DNA of 64,000 bases. It comes from an uncultured Nocardioides sp. (GTDB lineage Bacteria; Actinomycetota; Actinomycetes; Propionibacteriales; Nocardioidaceae). The notes beneath the pieces were generated by a model, which had not been told where the DNA came from, ran no database searches, and worked only from the letters and a program-made list of their open reading frames with translations. The translations under genes and the position numbers were made by a program. Position 1 is the stretch's first letter; every line of letters starts with the position of its first letter. The DNA lies in NCBI RefSeq assembly GCF_947488515.1, contig NZ_CANKZF010000001.1:434001-498000 (forward strand). Direction: 5' to 3'. Shown in pieces: positions 40,829 to 49,029 of this stretch.

Positions 40829-40908
40829 CCGACCCAGGACCGTACGCACGCGGAAACGGCTTGCACCGCCCATTTCCGGTGCCGTAGGGGCGACGGCGGA
40901 GAGGCGCG

Positions 40909-42135
40909 TCAGCTGAGCGCGGAGCCCTGCTTCCATGCAGCCGGAGCGAGGTTCCAGTCGCCGTAGCCGTTCTCGAGCGTCATCTGACGGTCGGTGCCGG
41001 TGTACTCCACGACGTCGCCACGCCGGGTCATGGCGTAGAGCCAGCCGGCGTCGGCGGTCGACATGCCCGTGCAGCCGTGGGAGACGTTGGCATAGCCCTG
41101 GGAGCCGACCGACCACGGTGCGGCGTGGATGAACTCGCCCGAGTAGGTGACCCGCATCGCCCAGCGCACGTCGTCGATGTCGTAGGCCTCCGGGCTGTTG
41201 CGGTTGATGCCGACCGTCTCGGAGTTCATCCGGCGGGTCTCGAACTTCTCCATGATCACCTTGACCCCGGAGCGGGTGGTGAAGCCCGGCTTGCCGGTGG
41301 TGATCGGCAGCGTGCGGAGCAGCTCGCCGTTGCTGAAGACCTGCATCTGGTGCGTCTGGGCGTTGACCTTGTAGACGTGGGCGTCGCCGACGTGGAAGGA
41401 CAGCTGACGGTCCTCCTGGCCGTAGATGCCGTTGCCGGCGGGCAGGCTGTTGAGGTCGAGGTCGACCGAGACGTCGGTGCCGGCCTGCCAGTAGCGGGCG
41501 GGGCGGAAGTGCGCCTCGCTGTCGCTCAGCCAGTACCACGAGCCCTTCTGAGCGGGGGTGCTGGTGACGTTCATGTGCTTCTCGAACGTCGCCCGGTCGG
41601 TGACCGGGATGTCGAACGTGACCACGACGGGCATGCCGACGCCGACGGTCTCGCCGTCGAGCGGGGCGATCGAGGGGTAGGTCTGCTGGTCGAGGGTCAG
41701 GTCGACGGTGTGGAACGCACGGGTGCGCTCGACCGCCTCGCCGTCGGAGCGGGTCGCCGAGGCGGAGATCCGGTAGTCGGTGCCCGGCTCGAGCAGGGAC
41801 GTGGAGGTCCACGTGCCGCCCTCGACGCTGCCCTGGACCGGTCCGGCCGCGGACGTGACGCGTACGTCGGACAGGTCGCCGCCGTCGGCCGACACGGTCA
41901 CCGGCGCGTCGATCGGCACCGACCCGGGGTCGGTGAAGCTGGTGGTCAGCCGGACGGGGTCGACCTGGGCGGCCTCCGAGGCGCCAGGGGTGTCGCCGGG
42001 AGCGGCCGGGGAGCCGTCATCGGACGTCGTGCTGCTGCTGCACGCGGCGAGGCCGGCGGAGAGCATCAGCAGCGCCGCCGCGGCCGCCGTACGACGGTGC
42101 GCGGGACGCGTGGACCTGAGCGCGCGAGTGCGCAT
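40909..42135 (-). CDS. Lipoprotein L,D-transpeptidase (LdtMt2-like)
   Basis: The 408-residue protein has a lipoprotein signal with lipobox LAAC (Cys32), a Ser/Asp/Pro-rich linker, two Ig-like domains (about 60-250) and a C-terminal YkuD catalytic domain. The active site is SHGCTGMSTADAGWLY (catalytic Cys about residue 356, His two residues before it), with the upstream HAAPWSVGSQGYANV histidine. This is the layout of mycobacterial LdtMt2 (IgD-IgD-YkuD), which makes 3-3 peptidoglycan cross-links and is the target of carbapenems. The start ATG 42135 places the signal peptide properly; the open frame beyond it to 42231 shows no export signal. Confidence 0.93.
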   Translation of the reverse strand: MRTRALRSTRPAHRRTAAAAALLMLSAGLAACSSSTTSDDGSPAAPGDTPGASEAAQVDPVRLTTSFTDPGSVPIDAPVTVSADGGDLSDVRVTSAAGPVQGSVEGGTWTSTSLLEPGTDYRISASATRSDGEAVERTRAFHTVDLTLDQQTYPSIAPLDGETVGVGMPVVVTFDIPVTDRATFEKHMNVTSTPAQKGSWYWLSDSEAHFRPARYWQAGTDVSVDLDLNSLPAGNGIYGQEDRQLSFHVGDAHVYKVNAQTHQMQVFSNGELLRTLPITTGKPGFTTRSGVKVIMEKFETRRMNSETVGINRNSPEAYDIDDVRWAMRVTYSGEFIHAAPWSVGSQGYANVSHGCTGMSTADAGWLYAMTRRGDVVEYTGTDRQMTLENGYGDWNLAPAAWKQGSALS

Positions 42136-42184
42136 GCGACGTGACCCCCATGGAGAGCCCGCCCAGACGGGCGGCGGAACAGAA

Positions 42185-42216
42185 GAACCCGTCCAGCGTA
42201 CGTCGCGGACGGGCTC
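42185..42216 (-). terminator. Terminator of the ctaC-ctaD-ctaF operon
   Basis: On the minus strand GAGCCCGTCC and GGACGGGTTC pair (one mismatched or wobble position) around a 12-nt loop, then TTCTTCTGTTC. It lies between ctaF and the L,D-transpeptidase gene. Confidence 0.7.
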
Positions 42217-42244
42217 TTCCAGAATCGCCACTCAGGGGCGCGGC

Positions 42245-42643
42245 TCAGTGGGCGTGCTCGCCCCGGTAGTACTCGAAGACGAAGCCACACGTGACGACGG
42301 CACCGGCGGTGAAGCCGATGATGACCAGCCACCAGGCCGACATCGCGACGCCGTAGACCATGAGTCCGAGGGCGAGGGCGCACCACAGCGGCCACCAGGA
42401 GTAGGGCGGGAAGAAGCCCAGCTCACCGGCCCCGTCGGCGATCTCTCCCTCCTTGCGGTCCTCGGGCCGCGGGTCCATGCGCGCGGCGTGGAACCCGAGG
42501 TAGAGGGTGATCATCGCGGTGAGGAGGGCGGTCATCACCAGCGCGGACGTACCGGTCCAGTCGCCGGAGAGGAACCAGTAGCCGGGAGCCACCACCGCCA
42601 CGAACACGGTGGTGATCCCGAAGATCCATGCCTCGGCCTTCAT
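42245..42643 (-). CDS. ctaF: Cytochrome c oxidase subunit IV (actinobacterial type)
   Basis: The 132-residue membrane protein has four hydrophobic segments: [59 protein letters not shown] and [20 protein letters not shown]. It is the small subunit IV found only in actinobacterial aa3 oxidases; mutants in other species lose oxidase stability. Its ATG overlaps the ctaD stop (ATGA), confirming the ctaC-ctaD-ctaF operon. Confidence 0.88.
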   Translation of the reverse strand: MKAEAWIFGITTVFVAVVAPGYWFLSGDWTGTSALVMTALLTAMITLYLGFHAARMDPRPEDRKEGEIADGAGELGFFPPYSWWPLWCALALGLMVYGVAMSAWWLVIIGFTAGAVVTCGFVFEYYRGEHAH

Positions 42644-44421
42644 CGGTCCCTCTCCTCGTCGGTGCCGTCGACCGGCTGGTCGGCGCGGTCGCGCAGCATC
42701 TCCTCGCGGCCGTGCACCTCGGGCGCGTCGGCCACCTGGCCGTCGCGCTCGGCGTCGTTGTCGGCCAGCTCGAGCAGCGCGATCTCCGGGTGGTGCAGGT
42801 CGAAGGCGGGCGACTCGGAACGGATGCGCGGCAGCGTGTGGAAGTTGTGGCGCGGCGGCGGGCAGCTGGTCGCCCACTCGAGCGAGCGGCCCCAGCCCCA
42901 CGGGTCGTCCACGACCACCTTCGGCGCCTTGGCCGACAGGTAGACGTTGAGCAGGAAGGGCAGCGTCGAGGCGGCCAGCAGGAACGAGCCCACCGTGGAG
43001 ATCTGGTTGAGCGTCGTGAAGCCGTCCTGCGGGAGGTAGTCGGCGTAGCGGCGCGGCATGCCCTCGACGCCCAGCCAGTGCTGGACCAGGAACGTGGTGT
43101 GGAAGCCGACGAACAGGATCCAGAAGTGCAGCTTGCCGAGGCGCTCGTCGAGCATCCGGCCGGTCATCTTGGGCCACCAGAAGTAGAACCCGGCGAACAT
43201 CGCGAACACCACGGTGCCGAAGACGACGTAGTGGAAGTGCGCCACCACGAAGTAGGAGTCGGACACGTGGAAGTCCAGGGGCGGGCTGGCCAGGATGACA
43301 CCGGTGAGGCCACCGAAGAGGAAGGTCACCAGGAAGCCGATCGACCAGAGCATCGGGGTGTCGAAGGACAGAGATCCCCCCCACATCGTGCCGATCCAGT
43401 TGAAGAACTTCACTCCTGTCGGGACCGCGATCAGGAAGGTCATGCCGGAGAAGAACGGCAGGTCCACGGCGCCAGTGACGAACATGTGGTGCGCCCACAC
43501 CGCCACCGACAGCATCGCGATGCCGAGGGTCGCGGCGACCAGGCCGACGTAGCCGAAGATCGGCTTGCGGCTGAAGACCGGGAGGATCTCGGACACGATG
43601 CCGAAGAACGGCAACGCGATGATGTAGACCTCCGGGTGGCCGAAGAACCAGAACAGGTGCTGCCACAGGATCGGACCGCCGTGCGACGGGTCGAACACGT
43701 GGGCGCCGAGGATCCGGTCGGCCTCCAGCGAGAGCAGCGCCCCCGCGAGGATCGGGAACACCATGATCACGAGCATGCTGGTGATCAGCGTGTTCCACAC
43801 GAAGATCGGCATCCGGAACATCGTCATGCCGGGCGCGCGCATGCAGATGATGGTGGTGATGAAGTTGACGCCACCGAGGATCGAGCCGAGACCGGCCATC
43901 CAGAGGCCCATGATCCAGAGGTCGCCACCCACGCCCGGACTGCGTACGGCGTCGGAGAGCGGCGTGTAGGCGAACCAGCCGAAGTCGGCGGCACCCGAGG
44001 GCGTGAGGAAGCCGGACGCGGCGATGAGGCCACCGAACAGGAACAGCCAGTAGCTGAACATGTTGAGGCGCGGGAACGCCACGTCGGGCGCACCGATCTG
44101 CAGCGGCATGATCACGTTCGCGAAGCCGAAGAACAGCGGCGTCGCGAACAGCAGCAGCATGATCGTGCCGTGCATCGTGAACAGCTGGTTGTAGAGCTGG
44201 TCGTTGACGATCTGCTGGCCCGGGTAGGCGAGCTCGGAACGGATCAGCATGGCCATGAGGCCGGCGACGAGGAACCACCCGAACGAGGTGATCAGGTACA
44301 TCTTGCCGATCAGCTTGTGGTCGGTCGTCGTCAGCAGGCGCACCGCCTGCTCACCGAGCGGCTTCTTGCGCTCCGGCGGAGGTGCCGCGGCGTGCGGGGT
44401 GGCTGTGGTTGCAGCGCTCAC
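42640..44421 (-). CDS. ctaD: Cytochrome c oxidase subunit I
   Basis: The 593-residue, twelve-helix subunit contains heme a, heme a3 and CuB. Seen are [15 protein letters not shown] (heme a ligand), [17 protein letters not shown] (CuB His and Tyr), [12 protein letters not shown] (CuB His pair), and [11 protein letters not shown] (heme ligands). K- and D-channel residues appear to be present ([19 protein letters not shown]). Its GTG overlaps the ctaC stop. A C-terminal tail of about 30 charged residues after [13 protein letters not shown] is typical of actinobacterial CtaD. Confidence 0.95.
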   Translation of the reverse strand: MSAATTATPHAAAPPPERKKPLGEQAVRLLTTTDHKLIGKMYLITSFGWFLVAGLMAMLIRSELAYPGQQIVNDQLYNQLFTMHGTIMLLLFATPLFFGFANVIMPLQIGAPDVAFPRLNMFSYWLFLFGGLIAASGFLTPSGAADFGWFAYTPLSDAVRSPGVGGDLWIMGLWMAGLGSILGGVNFITTIICMRAPGMTMFRMPIFVWNTLITSMLVIMVFPILAGALLSLEADRILGAHVFDPSHGGPILWQHLFWFFGHPEVYIIALPFFGIVSEILPVFSRKPIFGYVGLVAATLGIAMLSVAVWAHHMFVTGAVDLPFFSGMTFLIAVPTGVKFFNWIGTMWGGSLSFDTPMLWSIGFLVTFLFGGLTGVILASPPLDFHVSDSYFVVAHFHYVVFGTVVFAMFAGFYFWWPKMTGRMLDERLGKLHFWILFVGFHTTFLVQHWLGVEGMPRRYADYLPQDGFTTLNQISTVGSFLLAASTLPFLLNVYLSAKAPKVVVDDPWGWGRSLEWATSCPPPRHNFHTLPRIRSESPAFDLHHPEIALLELADNDAERDGQVADAPEVHGREEMLRDRADQPVDGTDEERDR

Positions 44422-45329
44422 TCGCTGTGTCCTTCCGAGTCGTCGTCGAGACCCGCCTGTTCCCGGACGTAGTCGCCACCGAGCACGGGCTGCTCGGCGG
44501 TGTTGCCGGCGTCGGCCAGCTCGAGGAGGTACGCGTCGTAGTCCTCCTGGCTGACGACCTCGACGTTGAAGAGCATCCGCGAGTGCGAGACACCGCAGAG
44601 CTCGTAGCACTTGCCGGCGTAGGTGCCCTCGACGGTCGGGGTGACCTGGAGCCTGTTGACCCGGCCGGGGATGACGTCCATCTTCACGAGGAACGACGGG
44701 ACGCCGAAGTCGTGGATGACGTCAGGAGAGTGGAGGTTGAACTGGATGGTCTGGTCGACCGGCAGCACGAGCGTGGGGATGTCGGCACCCGTGCCGGACG
44801 TGTACACGTAGGAGGCGTAGGCGAAGTCGTCGTCCTCGGCGGTCGCGGACGGGTTCTGCTCGCCGACGCCGTAGTTGAACGTCCACGACCACTGCTGGCC
44901 GAGCACCTCGACGGTCATGTCGGGGTTGGCGTCGAGGTTGAGGACCTCGTCCTGGACCCGCACGGTGTGGAAGAAGAACACGACGCACATGAGGACCGGG
45001 GCGATCGTGTAGAAGACCTCGAGCGGCAGGTTGTAGCGCGTCTGCCGCGGCACCTCGTCGTCGCTGCGGCGACGGAACTTCACCACGGCGTAGAAGATGA
45101 GGCCCCAGACGATGACGCCGGTCACCATGGCGGCGACCCAGGCCCACTTCCAGAGCTCGTAGGTGTAGGGACCCTCGGCGGTGGCCCGGTCGGGCATCGC
45201 CAGGTTGCGGATCTGGTGCGTGTCCGCCTCGGAACATCCGGCCAGCACCAGCATCGTCACGCCCAGGAGCGCGACCCTCAGGGTGCGCTTCAGGGGCGCG
45301 CCTGAAAGGTTGGGGACTTGCAGACCCAC
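44418..45329 (-). CDS. ctaC: Cytochrome c oxidase subunit II (lipoprotein)
   Basis: The 303-residue subunit has a lipobox (LVLAGC, Cys about 26), two membrane helices ([21 protein letters not shown] and [20 protein letters not shown]), and a cupredoxin domain with the CuA ligands in [13 protein letters not shown] and the upstream His of PDVIHDFGV. It accepts electrons from QcrC. The start is GTG 45329 with GAGAGAGG 8 nt upstream; an earlier in-frame GTG exists. The gene heads the operon; the 151-bp gap to the divergent cysteine desulfurase holds its promoter. Confidence 0.94.
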   Translation of the reverse strand: MGLQVPNLSGAPLKRTLRVALLGVTMLVLAGCSEADTHQIRNLAMPDRATAEGPYTYELWKWAWVAAMVTGVIVWGLIFYAVVKFRRRSDDEVPRQTRYNLPLEVFYTIAPVLMCVVFFFHTVRVQDEVLNLDANPDMTVEVLGQQWSWTFNYGVGEQNPSATAEDDDFAYASYVYTSGTGADIPTLVLPVDQTIQFNLHSPDVIHDFGVPSFLVKMDVIPGRVNRLQVTPTVEGTYAGKCYELCGVSHSRMLFNVEVVSQEDYDAYLLELADAGNTAEQPVLGGDYVREQAGLDDDSEGHSE

Positions 45330-45468
45330 TGACGAGCCTCTCTCTCGGTCCTTCACGACACACAGAGAGTATCCCCATCTGACCGCGTCGTGCGGGGCAG
45401 GGTCGGGTGTCGGCCGATCTGCGCAGGTCAGGGTCCGTCCGCCCGCGCGCAGGCGGCTGCGCGTGGCA

Positions 45469-45474
45469 TAAGTT
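45469..45474 (+). promoter_or_regulatory. -10 element of the cysteine desulfurase gene
   Basis: TAAGTT ends 6 nt before GTG 45481, as expected for a leaderless transcript; there is no ribosome-binding site. Confidence 0.5.
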
Positions 45475-45480
45475 GCCCGT

Positions 45481-46611
45481 GTGACTGCCCCTCCGGCCCG
45501 GTCCGTCGACCTCGACAGCGCGTCCTCGGCGCCGCTGCACCCGGCGGCGCGCGAGGTGCTCCTGGCCGCCCTCGACCGGGGGTACGCCGACCCGCGTCGC
45601 CTGCACCGCACCGGCCGCGACGCACGGCTGCTGCTCGACAACGCGCGTGAGGCCACGGCGGGCGCGCTGGGCGTGCGGCCCGACGAGGTCACCTTCACCC
45701 CCAGCGGCACGCACGCCGTCCACCTGGGGCTGCTCGGACTGCTGCGGGGCTCACGGCGCGGGAGCGCGGTCGTGCACTCGGCCGTCGAGCACTCGGCCGT
45801 GCGCCACGCGGTGGCGTGGGGGGCCGACGGCGACCGGGAGGTGCGCGTCGACCGGTCGGGTCTCGTCGACCGGGACGGGCTCGTCGATGACGCCCGCTCC
45901 CCCGGCGTAGGCGTCGTCGCCCTCCAGACCGCCAACCACGAGGTGGGCACCCTCCAGCCGGTCGACGGGCTCGAGCTGCCCGACGACGTCCCGCTCTTCA
46001 CCGACGCGTGCGCGTCGATGGGTCGGCTGCCCCTGCCCGGCGGCTGGGCGGCGGCCGCGGGGTCGGCCCACAAGTGGGGTGGCCCGGCGGGCGTCGGCGT
46101 GCTGCTCGTCCGCAAGCGGGCGCGGTGGCGCAACCCCTTCCCGGGCGACGACCGCGCCGACGAGCGGTCGACCGGCTTCGAGAACGTCCCCGCGGTCCTC
46201 GCTGCGGCGGCCGCGCTGCAGGCGGTGGTGGCCGAGCGCGACGAGGTCAACGCCCGCCAGCACGAGCTCGTGGACGTCGTACGCCGCCGGGTGGCCGCGG
46301 AGGTGCCCGACGTGGAGGTCGTCGGCGATCCCGACCGCCGCCTCCCCCACCTGGTGACGTTCTCCTGCCTCTACGTCGACGGCGAGGCCCTGGTGACCGA
46401 GCTCGACCGGCGCGGTTTCGGCATCGCGAGCGGCTCGGCCTGCACCGCGTCGACCCTGACCCCGAGCCACGTGCTGGAGGCGATGGGCGTGCTGACGCAC
46501 GGCAACGTCCGGCTCTCGCTCCAGCGCGAGACGAACCGCGCCGACGTCGACGCCTTCTGCGACGCCCTGCCCGGTGTCGTCGCCGAGATCCGGTCGCGGG
46601 TGGGCCTGTGA
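45481..46611 (+). CDS. Class V aminotransferase, cysteine desulfurase type
   Basis: The 376-residue PLP enzyme is of the NifS/IscS type. It shows LDSASSAPLHPAA at the N-terminus (usually a DNAATT motif), FTPSGTHAVHLGLLG, QTANHEVGTLQP (His and Asn near PLP), the PLP lysine in GSAHKWGGPAGVG, and a loop with the persulfide Cys in IASGSACTASTLTPS. It removes sulfur from cysteine and passes it on as persulfide. A TusA-like gene follows with a GTGA overlap, so the recipient is probably TusA; erpA is nearby, making an Fe-S or tRNA-thiolation role equally possible. It lacks the neighbours of suf operons. Confidence 0.88.
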   Translation: MTAPPARSVDLDSASSAPLHPAAREVLLAALDRGYADPRRLHRTGRDARLLLDNAREATAGALGVRPDEVTFTPSGTHAVHLGLLGLLRGSRRGSAVVHSAVEHSAVRHAVAWGADGDREVRVDRSGLVDRDGLVDDARSPGVGVVALQTANHEVGTLQPVDGLELPDDVPLFTDACASMGRLPLPGGWAAAAGSAHKWGGPAGVGVLLVRKRARWRNPFPGDDRADERSTGFENVPAVLAAAAALQAVVAERDEVNARQHELVDVVRRRVAAEVPDVEVVGDPDRRLPHLVTFSCLYVDGEALVTELDRRGFGIASGSACTASTLTPSHVLEAMGVLTHGNVRLSLQRETNRADVDAFCDALPGVVAEIRSRVGL

Positions 46612-46865
46612 CGCCCCCTCCCGGTGGACGCCTCGACGTCGCCCTCGAGCTCGACTGCCGAGACGTGCCGTGCCCGATGCCGGTCATCGAGCTCGCGCGC
46701 CACCTCGGCGACGTGGAGGTCGGCGAGCTGCTGGCGGTGGTCGCCCACGACCCCGCGGCTGCGGTCGACGTACCGGCCTGGTGCCGGATGAAGGCGCAGG
46801 ACTACGTCGGCGCGGACACCGCCGACGACGGCGCGCCGCGCTACGTCGTACGACGCCTCACCTGA
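46608..46865 (+). CDS. TusA-like sulfur carrier protein
   Basis: The 85-residue protein has the TusA signature with the active cysteine: LDCRDVPCPMPVIELARHL (CPxP motif). A second Cys is in VPAWCRMKAQDY. TusA proteins receive persulfide from a cysteine desulfurase and pass it to tRNA-thiolation or molybdenum cofactor enzymes. Coupling by overlap with the preceding desulfurase gene strongly suggests a donor-acceptor pair. GTG 46608 is fixed by that overlap. Confidence 0.85.
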   Translation: MTPPPGGRLDVALELDCRDVPCPMPVIELARHLGDVEVGELLAVVAHDPAAAVDVPAWCRMKAQDYVGADTADDGAPRYVVRRLT

Positions 46866-46888
46866 GGTCGAGGGGTCGGGCCCTCAGG
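46861..46888. terminator. Hairpin overlapping both convergent stop codons
   Basis: CCTGAGG (46861-46867) and CCTCAGG (46882-46888) pair around 14 nt. The arms contain the stop codons of the TusA-like and PfkB-family genes, so the two 3' ends share one hairpin. Confidence 0.45.
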
Positions 46889-47870
46889 GACGGATCGTGC
46901 GCAGGTGCGGCTCGAAGTCGGCCGCGGCCGCGTCGCCGTAGGTCGCCGCGCAGCGCTCGAGGAACGCGGTGCGGGAGATCTCGTACTCCTGGGTGCCGAC
47001 CTGCTCGACGACGTAGACCGCGAGCAGGCAGCCGAGCTGGGCGGCGCGCTCGTGGCCCAGGCCCCAGCTGAGGGCGGCCATGAAACCGGCGCGGAAGGCG
47101 TCGCCGACCCCCGTCGGCTCGACCTTCTCGATCTCCGGGACGGCCGGCACGACGACCGACTCCGCGCCCTTCCGGTCGATCCGGACACCGGCCGGGCCGA
47201 GCGTGACGACCCAGGTGCCGACGCGGTCGAGCACCTCCGCGGCGCTCCAGCCGGTCTTCTGGGTGATCAGGCTGGCCTCGTACTCGTTGGAGAACAGGAT
47301 CTCGGCACCGTCGATGAGCGGACGGATCAGGTCGCCGTCGCCGAAGGCGAGCTGCTGGGAGGGGTCGGCCAGGAACCGGTAGCCGCGCTGGCGGCACTCC
47401 TCGGTGTGGCGCAGCATCCCCTGCGGGTCGTCGGGGCCGATGATGACGTAGTCGGGATCGCCCACGCGGTCGACGATCGGCTTGAGCTCGATCTCGCGCG
47501 ACTCGCTCATCGCGCCCGCGTAGAAGCTCGCGATCTGCGCGTGGGCGGTGTCGTTGGTGCAGACGAAGCGGGCGGTGTGGCGGGTCTCGGAGACGTGCAC
47601 CGAGTCGCAGTCGACGTTGTGGCGCTCCAGCCACGCGCGGTACTCGGCGAAGTCCTCCCCGACCGCCCCGACCAGCACCGGGCGCAGGCCCAGGTTGCCG
47701 AGCCCGAAGCAGATGTTGGCGGCGCAGCCACCGCGTCGTACCTCGAGGTCCTCGACGAGGAACGAGACCGAGAGCTTGTCGAGCTGGTCGACCACCAGGC
47801 TGTCGGCGAACTTCCCCGGGAAGGACATCAGGTGGTCGGTCGCGATCGATCCGGCTACGAGGAGGGACAC
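46884..47870 (-). CDS. PfkB-family carbohydrate kinase, probable adenosine kinase
   Basis: The 328-residue ribokinase-fold protein has the first signature RRGGCAANICFGLGNLGLRPVLVG and the second EKVEPTGVGDAFRAGFMAAL with catalytic Asp in GVGDAFRAG. Other parts (IGPDDPQGMLRH, LADPSQQLA, ILFSNEYEASLIT) match the actinobacterial subgroup annotated as adenosine kinase. In Mycobacterium tuberculosis adenosine kinase is of this ribokinase type. The substrate is not certain from sequence. TAGTGT (minus, 47878-47883) ends 7 nt before GTG 47870. Confidence 0.85.
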   Translation of the reverse strand: MSLLVAGSIATDHLMSFPGKFADSLVVDQLDKLSVSFLVEDLEVRRGGCAANICFGLGNLGLRPVLVGAVGEDFAEYRAWLERHNVDCDSVHVSETRHTARFVCTNDTAHAQIASFYAGAMSESREIELKPIVDRVGDPDYVIIGPDDPQGMLRHTEECRQRGYRFLADPSQQLAFGDGDLIRPLIDGAEILFSNEYEASLITQKTGWSAAEVLDRVGTWVVTLGPAGVRIDRKGAESVVVPAVPEIEKVEPTGVGDAFRAGFMAALSWGLGHERAAQLGCLLAVYVVEQVGTQEYEISRTAFLERCAATYGDAAAADFEPHLRTIRP

Positions 47871-47933
47871 GACGCGGACACTACCCCGCGGTACGGCTCG
47901 GGATACGCATCAGTAGCCAATACCGTCGACCCC

Positions 47934-48188
47934 ATGACGACGTCCCGACGCCCCGCGCCCCTCTTCAGCGACGAGCTGGGCACCCCCGCCGAGATGGCTG
48001 CCGACGGACGGGAGACCAGCCGCAACCTGGGCCTGCAGAGCCGCCTCGAACGCGCCGCGCAGGCCGCCGTCGCCCCCGCGCCCAGCCTGCACTTCGACGA
48101 CTACCCGGCCGAGGTCGGCAAGCGCGAGATCCGGGTCTCCGACGCCGCGGCCCGCATCGCCAACGCGCTCCACCTGCACCTGGACTGA
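47934..48188 (+). CDS. Small hypothetical protein
   Basis: The 84-residue hydrophilic protein (MTTSRRPAPLFSDELGTPAE onwards) has no recognised domain or membrane segment. Its central region is alanine- and arginine-rich, and it ends IANALHLHLD. A TACCGT hexamer ends 7 nt before the ATG. It lies between the PfkB-family gene and a strong terminator. Coding is supported by the promoter, the codon bias and the terminator only. Confidence 0.55.
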   Translation: MTTSRRPAPLFSDELGTPAEMAADGRETSRNLGLQSRLERAAQAAVAPAPSLHFDDYPAEVGKREIRVSDAAARIANALHLHLD

Positions 48189-48249
48189 TGTGACGCGCGG
48201 GGCTGAGCCTGCGAGCCCCGGTCAGCGGCCCCGAGCCACCGACGTACGA

Positions 48250-48280
48250 CGAAGGCCCCCGCCAGTGGCGGGGGCCTTCG
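48250..48280. terminator. Strong bidirectional terminator
   Basis: CGAAGGCCCCCGCC (48250-48263) and GGCGGGGGCCTTCG (48267-48280) are perfect 14-nt arms with a 3-nt loop. It separates the small protein gene from convergent erpA. Confidence 0.85.
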
Positions 48281-48292
48281 TGATGTCTCAGA

Positions 48293-48652
48293 TCAGTGGA
48301 ACGAGTCGCCGCAGGCGCAGGAGCCGGTGGCGTTGGGGTTGTCGATCGTGAAGCCCTGCTTCTCGATGGTGTCGACGAAGTCGATCTCGGCACCGTTGAG
48401 GTAGGGGACGCTCATCCGGTCCACGACCACGGTCACGCCGTCGAAGTCGGTGGTCACGTCGCCGTCGAGCGTGCGCTCGTCGAAGAAGAGCTGGTAGCGG
48501 AGGCCCGAGCAGCCACCGGGCTGCACGGAGATCCGCAGGGCCAGGTCGTCGCGACCCTCCTGCTCGAGGAGGCTGTTGATCTTGCTGGCGGCGACAGCGG
48601 AAAGGTTGATCTGATCGGTGCGGCGCTCGGTGGTCTCGACCTGCTCGGTCAT
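48293..48652 (-). CDS. erpA: A-type iron-sulfur cluster insertion protein
   Basis: The 119-residue protein delivers Fe-S clusters to target enzymes. The A-type signature is complete: SVQPGGCSGLRYQLFF (first Cys) and GSCACGDSFH at the C-terminus (second and third Cys in CAC). ATG 48652 begins MTEQVETTERRTDQINLS; the longer open frame upstream is not conserved in character. In the window only one A-type protein is seen, next to the cysteine desulfurase and TusA genes and 5 kb before nadA, whose product is an Fe-S enzyme. Repeat elements start 100 bp upstream. Confidence 0.93.
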   Translation of the reverse strand: MTEQVETTERRTDQINLSAVAASKINSLLEQEGRDDLALRISVQPGGCSGLRYQLFFDERTLDGDVTTDFDGVTVVVDRMSVPYLNGAEIDFVDTIEKQGFTIDNPNATGSCACGDSFH

Positions 48653-48756
48653 CTCATCACTCCAGAAGTCTCGGGTACTGCTTGCCTCAATGGTCGCACA
48701 CCGAGGGTTATTCCCCGAGGTCGTGGCTGGAGAACTGCCGGACGTCCGCCGCCCAG

Positions 48757-48809
48757 GGTGGCGGCACATTGCAGGTGGGGCGGCCGATCGTCACCCATCT
48801 GCCGCCACC
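48757..48809. repeat. 53-bp palindromic element, copy a
   Basis: Arms GGTGGCGGCACAT and ATCTGCCGCCACC (one mismatch) around a 27-nt loop. It is the first of four copies at an exact 73-bp period upstream of erpA. Confidence 0.8.
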
Positions 48810-48829
48810 ACCAGTGCTCGATCCGGCGG

Positions 48830-48882
48830 GGTGGCGGCAGATCGCGCTGTTGCGGGCCAGCGGTGGCCCATCTGCCGCCACC
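48830..48882. repeat. 53-bp palindromic element, copy b
   Basis: Arms GGTGGCGGCAGAT and ATCTGCCGCCACC are perfect complements around a 27-nt loop. The 20-nt spacers before and after it are identical (ACCAGTGCTCGATCCGGCGG), showing tandem duplication. Confidence 0.85.
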
Positions 48883-48902
48883 ACCAGTGCTCGATCCGGC
48901 GG

Positions 48903-48955
48903 GGTGGCGGCAGATCGCGCTTTGATGACCCGCGGAGGTGCGATGTGCCGCCACC
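48903..48955. repeat. 53-bp palindromic element, copy c
   Basis: Arms GGTGGCGGCAGAT and ATGTGCCGCCACC (one mismatch) around a 27-nt loop that differs from those of a and b. Confidence 0.85.
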
Positions 48956-48975
48956 GTCCGTACGCCATCTCGCGA

Positions 48976-49028
48976 GGTGGCGGCAGATCACACGCTGCCG
49001 ACTCGAACAAGGGCGATCTGCCGCCACC
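48976..49028. repeat. 53-bp palindromic element, copy d
   Basis: Arms GGTGGCGGCAGAT and ATCTGCCGCCACC are perfect complements around a 27-nt loop. A decayed fifth left arm, GGTGGCGCCACG, begins exactly 73 bp later at 49049, inside the 3' end of the endonuclease-like gene. Confidence 0.85.
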
Positions 49029-49029
49029 T

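Noticed and set aside
39626..41812. A 728-residue fusion of L,D-transpeptidase and RtcB
   Set aside because: The upstream part is an out-of-frame shadow of the L,D-transpeptidase gene. RtcB begins at ATG 40789 after a clear ribosome-binding site.
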